A DNA stretch of 64,000 nt from positions 310,001 through 374,000 of the forward strand of contig JAEURN010000004.1 of NCBI GenBank assembly GCA_016789105.1. Direction: 5' to 3'. Below, piece after piece: positions 16,153-23,970 of the stretch; the stretch's first letter is position 1; each line of letters begins with the position of its first letter. The stretch comes from Armatimonadota bacterium. Lineage in GTDB: Bacteria; Armatimonadota; Fimbriimonadia; Fimbriimonadales; Fimbriimonadaceae. A model generated the notes under the pieces. That model made no database searches, was not told the origin of the DNA, and saw only the letters and a program-made list of their open reading frames with translations. A program made the position numbers and the translations under genes.

Positions 16153-17106
16153 TTACTTTTTGCGTCGCTTGAGTGCGGCCGTTGCACCAAGGGCGAACAA
16201 GGCAATCGTTCCCGGCTCGGGGACGGATTCCATCGTCAGGTCGTCGATGTATCCGAGATTGCGATTTCCGGTGTCTCGCATCGACCGGACGGAGAAGTTG
16301 TCGATCGACATCGGGCCGCCGGTACCCCAACTCGCGTTGCGGAATCCGTACTCCCATGTGGAACCGACTGCGGTTCCCAGCGGGGTGTTGGAGGCGTCCG
16401 AAACGCTGACGGTAAAGATGTCGTTGTTGGTTCCATCCCCGTTTTCGCCATCGGCGAACAGCACCGACATGTCGATGCGGTACCAGGTGGCATAGCTCAG
16501 GTTGGCCGCCGCGATCGAATCGAAGCTATTGCCGGGGCTACTGATCGAATAGATGTCGAGGATCAGGCCCGACGAATACCCGAAATCGCCGTTCCAATAA
16601 TTCTGGGTGTCCAGGGCAGCATCATACAGGCCAAGGTTGGCATATCGGCTTCCACTGGACCCGTTGCTGAAGCTGGGGTTGAGTTCCAAAATGCCGCCGT
16701 AGGGATCTTCGAAGTTTGAGGAGGTGTTGTTGGCAATGGCCGCATCGGGCGTCCGGAACCAGAAACTGCATGTCCATTGGTTGTTGAGCGCGGGCCCGTT
16801 GATCGTAGTGGATTCGCCTGATTTGTCGATCAAGGGGGTGCGGAGTCCATCGATGACCCCCATGAAACTGTTTTGCGTGGCTTCGTTGTCTTGGGTTCGG
16901 ATTTCAAGGGCTTGGTCGCCGCTGAACTTGACTGCGGATTGGACGATGCCCTGGTGGTTGGCATTAGAATTGATGCTCCAGCCTCCTTGGCCGTCGATGT
17001 TTCCGGCAGTAAATTCTTCGAATCCGGTGGAGTAACTGCCCGAGGCGTTGGCCGCCAAAGCAAGGGTGGCAAGGCCCGACAGGGCCCCGATTTTGTAGAC
17101 GTTCAT
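16153..17106 (-). CDS. PEP-CTERM sorted exoprotein
   Basis: A 317-residue secreted protein starting at ATG 17104-17106 with GGAAGGAG nine bases upstream. It has a signal peptide (MNVYKIGALSGLATLALAANASG) and a beta-rich body of concanavalin-like type with many Asn, Ser and Gly residues (GFEEFTAGNIDGQGGWS is a typical opening of such domains). It ends in SVPEPGTIALFALGATAALK followed by RRKK, the PEP-CTERM signal. It needs an exosortase encoded elsewhere. It sits between nuoD and nuoE with no obvious link to respiration. Confidence 0.85.
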   Translation of the reverse strand: MNVYKIGALSGLATLALAANASGSYSTGFEEFTAGNIDGQGGWSINSNANHQGIVQSAVKFSGDQALEIRTQDNEATQNSFMGVIDGLRTPLIDKSGESTTINGPALNNQWTCSFWFRTPDAAIANNTSSNFEDPYGGILELNPSFSNGSSGSRYANLGLYDAALDTQNYWNGDFGYSSGLILDIYSISSPGNSFDSIAAANLSYATWYRIDMSVLFADGENGDGTNNDIFTVSVSDASNTPLGTAVGSTWEYGFRNASWGTGGPMSIDNFSVRSMRDTGNRNLGYIDDLTMESVPEPGTIALFALGATAALKRRKK

Positions 17107-17169
17107 TTGTTTGTGCTCCTTCCATTTGCCGGGGCTAACCGCCCCAAAGCAAAACCAGTATATCAACTC

Positions 17170-17699
17170 CTAAGGCAAAAAGATTTCAGACCCACGAGTA
17201 AAGATGAGGATTTCTTCCGGATATTTGATGCCATCGACAGCAAACCACCCGGCTTTGAACAGCTCCGCCCCAAGTTTCAGGTAGAAGTTTTTGGCTCGGA
17301 CATTATCGCGGAACACGCCGATCATCATGCCTTCGTGCCCTCTTTCCAGGGCCTTGTTGGCGCAGGCCCGCAGTAGGGCGGTGCCCAACCCCTGGCGGTA
17401 GAAATCAGGATGCACATAAAGGCTGGCCACCGTGTTTTGTGGGGCCAATCCGTTTGAACCGCGTTTGGCGCCAGGAATTCTTGCCACAAGGAGAACGCGG
17501 CAACCGCCCCGTGCTCCTCTGCCACCAGGAAGTGGCCGCCAGCCAAGATGTCCTCAAAAAATCGTCTTTCTTGCTTCTCCAGGTCGAGGGCGGCCAGATA
17601 TTCGGCCGGGAGGATGTGCGCGTACCCCTCTCGCCAAGAAGCGATTTTGACCGTGGCGATCCCTCGGGCGTCATCCGAAGTGGCGGGGCGGATCGTCAT
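17170..17699 (-). pseudogene. GNAT-family N-acetyltransferase, frameshifted
   Basis: Two overlapping frames make one acetyltransferase. The N-terminal part from ATG 17697-17699 (MTIRPATSDDARGIATV..., HFLVAEEHGAVAAFSLWQ) covers beta1 to beta4. The C-terminal part, in another frame from about 17487 down to 17170, has VASLYVHPDFYRQGLGTALL (acetyl-CoA pyrophosphate loop) and NVRAKNFYLKLGAE. Switching frame near 17470-17490 requires a net -1 shift, equivalent to one missing base. No slippery heptamer is visible there, so a disabling deletion or a sequencing error is more likely than programmed frameshifting. Confidence 0.75.
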
Positions 17700-17748
17700 G
17701 ACAACCCCACCCTAGCCCTTCCCAGATTTGGGGAAGGAAATTGAACCA

Positions 17749-18963
17749 TCACCGGTCAATTTCGCCAAGCACGATGTCGATCGAACCGATGATGGCGATC
17801 ACGTCGGCGATCAGCCGGCCCACGGCGAGCACTTCAAGCGCCTTGAGGTTCATAAAGCTCGACGGCCTTTCGTGCCAGCGGTAGGGGCGGTTGGTCCCGT
17901 CGCCCACCACATAAAACCCGAGTTCACCTTTGGATCCTTCGACCGCGGCGTAGGCTTCGCCGGCTGGCGCATGGAACCCTTCCGTGTAGAGCTTGAAGTG
18001 GTGGATGACCGATTCCATGCTGTTGTCGAGTTCTTGCCTGGGCGGGGGGGCGATTTTGCGGTCGAGGGTGCTGACCGGCCCTTCTGGCAACCCGTCGATG
18101 GCTTGTTGGATGATGCGGCAGGATTCCTTCATTTCCGCGATGCGGACAAGGAACCGGTCGTAGACATCGCCGACGTGGCCGATGGGAATATCGAAATCGA
18201 AATCCTCATAACTGGAATAGGGCTGGGCTTTGCGGAGGTCAAAAGCGACCCCGCTCCCCCGGGCGATGGGTCCGCTGCAGCCGAGGGCCAAGGCTTCGGC
18301 GCCGGTCAGGATGCCGACGTCCTGGGTGCGTTCCTTGAAGATCGGGTTTTCGACAAGCAAATCTTCAACGACTTTGAGTTCGCCGTGGAACTCCTTGAGG
18401 AACTTGCGGAGTTTGACTTCGAACCCGGCGGGCATGTCGCCCCGCAGCCCGCCAGGGACGATCCAGCTGGGCATCATGCGCACTCCGCTGAACATTTCGA
18501 ACATGTCCAGGATGAGTTCGCGCTGTTGGACGATGTAGAAAAACGGGCTCATGGCACCCAGGTCGAGGGCACCGGTGCCGAGCCAGATGCAGTGGCTGGC
18601 GATCCGGCTGAGTTCGGCGAGAATGACGCGCAGGTATTGGCCGCGCTTGGGCACTTCGCACCCGATGAGTTTTTCAACGGCCAGCGCATGGGCCAGGTTA
18701 TTGCCATTGGCGTTGAGGTAATCCATGCGGTCGGTCATCACGACGCATTTGTGGTAGGTCTGGTATTCGGCCTCCTTTTCCATACCGGTGTGCAGGTAGC
18801 CGATGACGCACTTGGCGCGGATGATGGTTTCGCCTTCGAGTTCGCAAATGACGCGGAGCACACCGTGGGTGGATGGGTGTTGGGGCCCCATGTTGACGAT
18901 CATCGTGTTCTCGCCGGTTTTTTCGAACACGGTTTCGGTACTGGGGATGAAAGTCTGGCTCAT
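17749..18963 (-). CDS. nuoD: NADH-quinone oxidoreductase subunit D
   Basis: A 404-residue 49-kDa subunit lining the quinone pocket of complex I. Diagnostic blocks are MGPQHPSTHGVLR near residue 25, IGYLHTGMEKEAEYQ near 55, TDRMDYLNANGNN, ELSRIASHCIWLGTGALDLGA and the C-terminal IGSIDIVLGEIDR. The quinone-site His and Tyr regions are intact. Normally it follows nuoC; here two pilin cassettes and a hairpin separate it from nuoC, so transcription must start locally. No nearby promoter was identified with confidence. Confidence 0.97.
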   Translation of the reverse strand: MSQTFIPSTETVFEKTGENTMIVNMGPQHPSTHGVLRVICELEGETIIRAKCVIGYLHTGMEKEAEYQTYHKCVVMTDRMDYLNANGNNLAHALAVEKLIGCEVPKRGQYLRVILAELSRIASHCIWLGTGALDLGAMSPFFYIVQQRELILDMFEMFSGVRMMPSWIVPGGLRGDMPAGFEVKLRKFLKEFHGELKVVEDLLVENPIFKERTQDVGILTGAEALALGCSGPIARGSGVAFDLRKAQPYSSYEDFDFDIPIGHVGDVYDRFLVRIAEMKESCRIIQQAIDGLPEGPVSTLDRKIAPPPRQELDNSMESVIHHFKLYTEGFHAPAGEAYAAVEGSKGELGFYVVGDGTNRPYRWHERPSSFMNLKALEVLAVGRLIADVIAIIGSIDIVLGEIDR

Positions 18964-19014
18964 GAGCGTCAGTTAAGAGTCTACGCTATTTGGGGTGATG
19001 TTTGGGACAAAGAG

Positions 19015-19040
19015 AGCCCCCAGTGCAGGCACTGGGGGCT
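19015..19040 (-). terminator. Hairpin terminator after cassette C
   Basis: AGCCCCCAGTGC / GCACTGGGGGCT forms a 12-bp perfect inverted repeat with a 2-base centre (in practice about 10 bp with a 6-base loop), 27 bases after the cassette C lipoprotein stop and 52 before nuoD. On the minus strand it is followed by CTCTTTG, a weak T-run. Confidence 0.65.
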
Positions 19041-19066
19041 TGTTCCCTTTTAGTCTCAGGTTTTGA

Positions 19067-19270
19067 CTAGTCCGGCGACGTGTTCGGGGTGTCCGGTGCG
19101 GGGGCGCTGCCGCCGCCGCCGGCCGAGTCGGGTTGTTGCAGCTTTTCTGGCAAGGGTCCTTTTCCGATGTCGGCGTTAGCCTTGTGGTCATCGGCGGACT
19201 CTCCGGCTGCGCAACCGATGACCGAGAAGGCCACGATTCCGAGAACGAGGAGGCTGATCAGCTTCTTCAT
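19067..19270 (-). CDS. Small lipoprotein, cassette C
   Basis: A 67-residue protein from ATG 19268-19270 with signal MKKLISLLVLGIVAFSVIGC (lipobox VIGC). The mature part contains LQQPDSAGGGGSAP and ends in NTSPD. The cassette D lipoprotein has LQSSDSAGGTGG and ends in TTSPD, so the two are recognisable paralogues. It lies 22 bases after the prepilin stop and is followed by a hairpin. Function is unknown; attachment to the outer or inner membrane via the acylated Cys is expected. Confidence 0.84.
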   Translation of the reverse strand: MKKLISLLVLGIVAFSVIGCAAGESADDHKANADIGKGPLPEKLQQPDSAGGGGSAPAPDTPNTSPD

Positions 19271-19292
19271 GTCGCTTTTCTGTGCCAATTCC

Positions 19293-20228
19293 TTAGCGGG
19301 TGCGGTCGGGGCGGAAGTAGCAGATGTACTGGTACGTTCCGGTGTCTGCACCCGGGTTGGAACAGTCGCCTTGGCTGGTGGTCCAGTAGGCGAAGCTACC
19401 GCTGTTGGCGACGACGTAGGCATACGGGTCGGTGACAGCGGAGGTGTGGAAGGCCGGGCTCAACACGGTGCCGACGCGGGTGGTCTTAGCCGAGGTGTCG
19501 GAGCGGGAGATGAGGACGCCGCCGCCCTTTTCATCCTTGCCGTAGGTCCAGGTGCGCCATGCGGTGCCGAAGGTGAAGAACGCGGAGTTGTTGCCACCAG
19601 CAGCGACGGAGCTACCGGTTTGGGCAGCGCCACCCGGGTTGAAGCGGCAGCTCGGCGAGTTCGTCGTTGCGTCGCAGCGGAGCGACGGGTTGGAGAACGC
19701 GCGGCCTTTGTATTGCCAGCTACCGATACCGGTCCAGAAGGCCGGAACCAAGGACGGGTTTTCGATCGCGGTGCCGCTATAGGTGCTCAGGAGGCCGTTC
19801 ATGGCCATACCGGAGATGCCTTCGGTGCCTTTGTAGGTGTCGCCAGCGACGGTTTGGGTCAGCTGGAGGTTGCTCGAGTACATTTCCTTGTTCTTGATGT
19901 ACGGGAGCATGGAGGTCGACCAGTGGACTTGGACTTCCGGGATGACCGTGTCCCAACCGCCGCTCGTGATGGCGTCAGCGGGGAACGGGACGATGGTGTT
20001 CCAGCGAACCGTACCAGCGGCGCGGATCGAGTAGGAGAGGGGGAAGTTGTCGTCGTAGTCGGCCATGTAGATGGCGGAGGCGGTACCCATTTGCTTGGTG
20101 TTGCTCAAGGCTTGGGTTTTCTTCGCGGCTTCCTTCGCTTGGGCGAAGACCGGGAAGAGGATGGCCGCAAGGATTGCGATGATCGCGATAACGACCAGCA
20201 GTTCAATCAAAGTGAATGCTTTTTTCAT
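19293..20228 (-). CDS. Prepilin-like protein, cassette C
   Basis: A 311-residue prepilin, N-terminus [13 protein letters not shown] with Ala at -1, then [17 protein letters not shown] and [20 protein letters not shown]. It is nearly co-linear with the cassette D protein over its whole length (shared blocks include [33 protein letters not shown] and [17 protein letters not shown]). The canonical DGH element is degenerate here ([14 protein letters not shown]). It ends in [11 protein letters not shown], related to the CHALMFRPD end of cassette B. It probably arose by tandem duplication with cassette D. Confidence 0.92.
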   Translation of the reverse strand: MKKAFTLIELLVVIAIIAILAAILFPVFAQAKEAAKKTQALSNTKQMGTASAIYMADYDDNFPLSYSIRAAGTVRWNTIVPFPADAITSGGWDTVIPEVQVHWSTSMLPYIKNKEMYSSNLQLTQTVAGDTYKGTEGISGMAMNGLLSTYSGTAIENPSLVPAFWTGIGSWQYKGRAFSNPSLRCDATTNSPSCRFNPGGAAQTGSSVAAGGNNSAFFTFGTAWRTWTYGKDEKGGGVLISRSDTSAKTTRVGTVLSPAFHTSAVTDPYAYVVANSGSFAYWTTSQGDCSNPGADTGTYQYICYFRPDRTR

Positions 20229-20499
20229 TAGATGGCTGTCTCCAACTATGGCTCGATCGATGTCGATCCATATGATTGCTGGCTAGGGGCCGAAAGACCC
20301 GTAACCACCATTCAGTATGGCGCAAGACCTATTCCTTTGTTCCCGGATTTTCAGAGACTCGCAAAAAGGTGGGCGTTTTCAACCGGCAAAACGGCGGGAA
20401 GTTCAGTCGCCAGGGCATTCAAGTTCAATGGGACTAGGACTAAGGGCCTATAATGGCCTCCCCACCCTCTTGTGAGGCGGGGAGGCTGTCCTCAGCCGG
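20229..20499 (-). other. Intergenic region between cassettes C and D
   Basis: 271 bases with no gene. It contains a hairpin just after the cassette D lipoprotein (20456-20486) and must contain the leader and promoter of the cassette C prepilin. A small GGGTCTTTCGGCCCC stem-loop occurs about 60 bases before the start. No riboswitch family was recognised. Confidence 0.5.
20456..20486 (-). terminator. Putative terminator after cassette D
   Basis: GCCTCCCC (20456-20463) pairs with GGGGAGGC (20479-20486), with an inner CCTC/GAGG pairing. It lies 13 bases after the cassette D lipoprotein stop on the minus strand. The 3' flank CATTATAGG lacks a T-run, so termination efficiency is uncertain. Confidence 0.5.
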
Positions 20500-20697
20500 T
20501 TAATCCGGAGAGGTCGTCGGTTTGTCGGTGGTCGCCTGCGTGCCGCCTGTCCCGCCGGCCGAGTCGGAACTCTGGAGTTGGGCGGGTGCCGCGTCGTGCG
20601 AGACGTCCTTGTTGACCGCGCCGTCTGCCTCCTCAGGGCCAGATGCGCATCCGGCGAGAAGGAGGGCAGCGATGAGGATCGGTGCAATTTTCAGCAT
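20500..20697 (-). CDS. Small lipoprotein, cassette D
   Basis: A 65-residue protein with signal MLKIAPILIAALLLAGC (lipobox LAGC) and a hydrophilic mature region containing LQSSDSAGGTGG and the C-terminal TTSPD, a paralogue of the cassette C lipoprotein. It begins 15 bases after the upstream prepilin stop. Pairing of prepilin and lipoprotein is retained after duplication, which suggests that the two proteins depend on each other. Confidence 0.84.
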   Translation of the reverse strand: MLKIAPILIAALLLAGCASGPEEADGAVNKDVSHDAAPAQLQSSDSAGGTGGTQATTDKPTTSPD

Positions 20698-20712
20698 GGG
20701 CGTCCAGCCAGC

Positions 20713-21645
20713 CTATTTCGTCCGGTCAGGCCGGAAGTAGCACACATACATGATTGTGCCCGTATCGGCGCCAGGGTTGGTGCAGTCGCCGGTGCTGGTG
20801 CTCCAATAGCCGAACCCGCTGGTCGCTGGGTTGACGTTGGCATACATGTCGGTGACGGCCGACGTGTGGAAGGATGGGCTCAGCACGGTTCCGGCCCGGG
20901 TTGTCTTTGCCGAGGTGTCGGATCGCGAAATGAGGACGCCGCCGCCTTTTTCATCCTTGCCATAGGTCCAGGGCCGCCAGCCGGCGCCGTAACCGAAGAA
21001 TGCCGAGTAGTTGACCCCGCTGGGAACGGCCCCCGATTGCGGAGCCCCACCCGGGTTAAACCGGCACTCGGGAGCGTTGGCTGTTGAGTTGCACCGGAGC
21101 GACGGGTTGGTGAACGCCCGGCCCTTGTATTGCCAGTTCCCGATACCGGTCCAGAACGCTGGCACCAAGGAAGGGTTTTCAATGGCCGTGCCGCTGTAGG
21201 TGCTGAGCAGGCCGTTCATCGTGAGGCCGCTCACGCCCTCCGTCCCCTTGTAGGTGTCGCCGGCGATGGATTGGGTCAATTGTAACGGGCTGGCATACAT
21301 CTCCTTGTTCTTGATATAAGGGAGCATGGAAGTTGACCAGTGGACTTGGACTTCGGGTACCAGCGTGTCCCAACCTCCACTTGTGATGGCATCGGCGGGG
21401 AACGGCACGATGGTGCTCCAGCGCACGGTTCCGTTGGCCCGGATGGAGTAGCTCAGGGCAAAGGTGTCGTCATAGTCGGCCATATAGATGGCCGAGGCGG
21501 TCCCCATTTGCTTGACGTTGCTCAGGGTCGAAGTCTTCTTTGCAGCTTCTTTGGCCTGGGCGAACACCGGGAACAAGATGGCGGCAAGGATGGCGATGAT
21601 TGCGATAACCACCAACAGTTCGATCAATGTGAAGGCTTTCTTCAT
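20713..21645 (-). CDS. Prepilin-like protein, cassette D
   Basis: A 310-residue prepilin from ATG 21643-21645 ([13 protein letters not shown]; the frame is open 114 bases further upstream but without family sequence). Blocks: [69 protein letters not shown] and the end [11 protein letters not shown]. It is the closest relative of the cassette C protein, with differences spread evenly, consistent with an older tandem duplication of the whole two-gene cassette. It lies directly downstream of nuoC on the same strand. Confidence 0.92.
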   Translation of the reverse strand: MKKAFTLIELLVVIAIIAILAAILFPVFAQAKEAAKKTSTLSNVKQMGTASAIYMADYDDTFALSYSIRANGTVRWSTIVPFPADAITSGGWDTLVPEVQVHWSTSMLPYIKNKEMYASPLQLTQSIAGDTYKGTEGVSGLTMNGLLSTYSGTAIENPSLVPAFWTGIGNWQYKGRAFTNPSLRCNSTANAPECRFNPGGAPQSGAVPSGVNYSAFFGYGAGWRPWTYGKDEKGGGVLISRSDTSAKTTRAGTVLSPSFHTSAVTDMYANVNPATSGFGYWSTSTGDCTNPGADTGTIMYVCYFRPDRTK

Positions 21646-21857
21646 GGTAATGATTGCTCCATTTGTTTGCCCCCGGTCGCCGGGTGAAAAGGGCATACCA
21701 TGAGCCTGTGGCGGCTCTGGTGCTGCTCTTTTTGCTTCCGCCAGACCAGGCACAAACAAAAAAAGACAGCTCTTCTGGGCAGGGTGTGCCGCAGATGACT
21801 GTCTCCTTCAACACTTACCAAGTCGGTTAAGGATAGAGTTCCTTGATTTTTGGAAAA

Positions 21858-22457
21858 TCAGCGCCCTGAGACAGAGCCGCTGCCGGTCGTTCCTTCGAAC
21901 GACTCTCCGGCGTGGGGCATTTGTATGTCTTCGACGGCCGGACCTTCCGTCCCGGCATGGAAGACAACATCTTCTCCCCCGAGCGGAACTTCTTTGCGAA
22001 GTGGGAACCCGACCCAGTCGTCGGGGAGCAGGAACCGCTCGCCGGGGGTCGCCTCGTTGCCTTGGAAAACGACGCCGTACAGGTCTTGGATCTCGCGCTC
22101 CGGATATTCGGCCCCGAGGAAGAGGTGTTTGAGGGTGGGGATTGATTGGCCGTCGTCGACGGCCACTTTGATGAAGAGCCTAGTGTTGAAGTGGGTCGAA
22201 AAAAGGTTGTAGACGACTTCGAACCGGCCATCGAGGTCGCGGCTGTGCTTCCACGCGGAGTAGTCGACGCCGACGCATTCGACAAAGTAGTCGTACCGGG
22301 TGAGGGCGTTTTCTTTGAGTTCCTCGACGATGGCGCACAGGTCAGCGGGGGCCACGCAAAGGTATTGATCCCCTCGGTTTTCAAACTGTTTGATGATTTT
22401 GGGGCCGAATTTTTCGGCCAGCAGGGTGATGTCTTGGCGGGAAGTATCGGCGGACAT
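21858..22457 (-). CDS. nuoC: NADH-quinone oxidoreductase subunit C
   Basis: A 199-residue 30-kDa subunit of the complex I hydrophilic arm, with the family signature LGAEYPEREIQDLYGVVF near residue 120 and the preceding strand region FEVVYNLFSTHFNTRLF. The C-terminal 25 residues (after EGPAVEDIQM) are low-complexity. It begins 5 bases after nuoA. Typical bacterial operons have nuoB between A and C, and nuoD directly after C; neither holds here. Confidence 0.95.
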   Translation of the reverse strand: MSADTSRQDITLLAEKFGPKIIKQFENRGDQYLCVAPADLCAIVEELKENALTRYDYFVECVGVDYSAWKHSRDLDGRFEVVYNLFSTHFNTRLFIKVAVDDGQSIPTLKHLFLGAEYPEREIQDLYGVVFQGNEATPGERFLLPDDWVGFPLRKEVPLGGEDVVFHAGTEGPAVEDIQMPHAGESFEGTTGSGSVSGR

Positions 22458-22462
22458 GGCTT

Positions 22463-22921
22463 TTAGATGGGGTTGCGGGCCTCGGCCGGGCTGGTGGCCA
22501 GGGGGGCGGCGGATTCGGAACCGACGAGTTTTTCGGGAGCCAGCGAACTGGATTCATCCCAGTCGATCGCTCCGACTTTGATGACATAGGCCATGCCGAC
22601 GATCCAGATTCCCATGTAGATGAGGATGTCGACGCCGGTGAAGATTTTGTATTCCAGCGAGGCGTTTTTGAAGACGGAGAGCCAAGGCCACAAGAAGACG
22701 ACTTCGATGTCGAACAAGACGAACAGGATGGCGATAAGATAGAACTTGATGGGGAACCGTTCATTGGCGTCCCCCAGTGGTGCAACCCCGCATTCGTAGG
22801 GCGACTGTTTGTATTTCGTCACCCTTTTTGGGCCAAGGATGTAGCTTCCGACGACCATGACCGAGCAGACGACGGCGGCAATGGCCATCATCATGAGGAT
22901 CGGCAGGTATTCCCCGAACAT
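22463..22921 (-). CDS. nuoA: NADH-quinone oxidoreductase subunit A
   Basis: A 152-residue membrane subunit of complex I with three helices. It carries the invariant loop YECGVAPLGDANERFPIKFY and the second-helix motif LFDIEVVFLWPW. A hydrophilic C-terminal tail of about 30 residues (SSSLAPEKLVGSES) is longer than in E. coli. It is divergent from trpD across 47 bases, so a promoter for the nuoA-nuoC unit should lie there or inside trpD. It is the first of the dispersed nuo genes. Confidence 0.96.
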   Translation of the reverse strand: MFGEYLPILMMMAIAAVVCSVMVVGSYILGPKRVTKYKQSPYECGVAPLGDANERFPIKFYLIAILFVLFDIEVVFLWPWLSVFKNASLEYKIFTGVDILIYMGIWIVGMAYVIKVGAIDWDESSSLAPEKLVGSESAAPLATSPAEARNPI

Positions 22922-22968
22922 GGCCGGATGTTACCAGCCTGTCCGAGGTCAGAAGTAAACTTGTCCCG

Positions 22969-23970
22969 ATGACGGTCTATGACGCATTGAACCGGATTGC
23001 TGGTGGAGGGGATCTCACGGCATCAGAAGCCGAGCAAGTGATGGGCACTCTGATGATCGGCGAGGTCCACCACGGCGTGATCGGCGGTTTGTTGGTCGGC
23101 ATGCAAGTCAAAGGGGTGACCGGTGCCGAACTGGCCGGATTTGCAACGGCGATGCGGAAAAGGGCTGTCCGGTATGAATTCGATACACCGGATCTGGTGG
23201 ACACTTGCGGAACCGGAGGGGGGCGGGCCAGCTTCAACTTGAGCACGGGAGCGGCCATTTTGGCGGCGGCTTGCGGGGCCAAAGTGGCCAAGCATGGCAA
23301 CCGGGCGGTGACGAGCTTTTGCGGCAGCGCCGACGTTTTGGAAGCATTAGGGATCCCGATCGAGGGGACTTTGGAAGAGCAGTGGCGGCGACTGGACGAG
23401 ACAGGACTTGTTTTTCTTTACGCCCCCAACCACCATCCGGCAATGCGGCATGTCGCCCCGGTCCGCAAGGCGTTGCAAATGCGGACATTCTTTAACTTGC
23501 TGGGGCCCCTGAGCAACCCGGCGGGGGCCAACCGCCAACTTATTGGCATCTACGACCCGCGAGACCTCGACCGCGTCGCCGAGGCTTTAACGAAGCTCGA
23601 CATTGAGCACGCATTTGTTGTCCACGGCCGCGACGGGATGGACGAAGTGAGCCCTTGCACCGAAACCGAATTCCGGGAGGTCAAAGGCGGCCGGGTCACG
23701 GCGGGGGTTTGGTCACCCAACGACTTCGCCATGCTCCCGTTGGATGGCCCGGCACTCGCCCACGGGGCCGATATTGGCGAAAACGCCGCCATTTTAAGGG
23801 AAGCGCTGACGGAGAAGGACAGCCCGCGTTCAGCCGCCTTGATCCCCAACACCGCTGTGACTCTGGTCTTGGCGGGGATTGCGGTCGATGTGGCCGACGG
23901 CGCCATGCGGGCTCGGGCGGCGGTGGCATCGGGCGACGCGGCCCGTCTGCTTGGGAAGTTGGCGGGCTGA
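22969..23970 (+). CDS. trpD: Anthranilate phosphoribosyltransferase
   Basis: A 333-residue enzyme that joins anthranilate to PRPP in tryptophan synthesis. The PRPP-binding loop DTCGTGGGRASFNLSTGAA lies near residue 80, followed by KHGNRAVTSFCGSADVLEALG, RTFFNLLGPLSNPA and the acidic DEVSPCTET segment that coordinates Mg. Its stop is immediately followed by the trpC start (TGAATG), so the three trp genes form one operon. No leader peptide or T-box was seen in the short 47-base upstream gap. Confidence 0.97.
   Translation: MTVYDALNRIAGGGDLTASEAEQVMGTLMIGEVHHGVIGGLLVGMQVKGVTGAELAGFATAMRKRAVRYEFDTPDLVDTCGTGGGRASFNLSTGAAILAAACGAKVAKHGNRAVTSFCGSADVLEALGIPIEGTLEEQWRRLDETGLVFLYAPNHHPAMRHVAPVRKALQMRTFFNLLGPLSNPAGANRQLIGIYDPRDLDRVAEALTKLDIEHAFVVHGRDGMDEVSPCTETEFREVKGGRVTAGVWSPNDFAMLPLDGPALAHGADIGENAAILREALTEKDSPRSAALIPNTAVTLVLAGIAVDVADGAMRARAAVASGDAARLLGKLAG

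Noticed and set aside
17440-17495. Programmed -1 frameshifting in the GNAT gene
   Set aside because: No X-XXY-YYZ slippery site or downstream pseudoknot was seen; a one-base deletion or error is simpler.
17728-19053. A 441-codon plus-strand frame over nuoD
   Set aside because: It is the exact antisense of a well-conserved nuoD, and the translation has no family features.
12960-21645. The pilin cassettes as transposons or insertion sequences
   Set aside because: No transposase gene, terminal inverted repeats or recognisable target duplications were seen around them.
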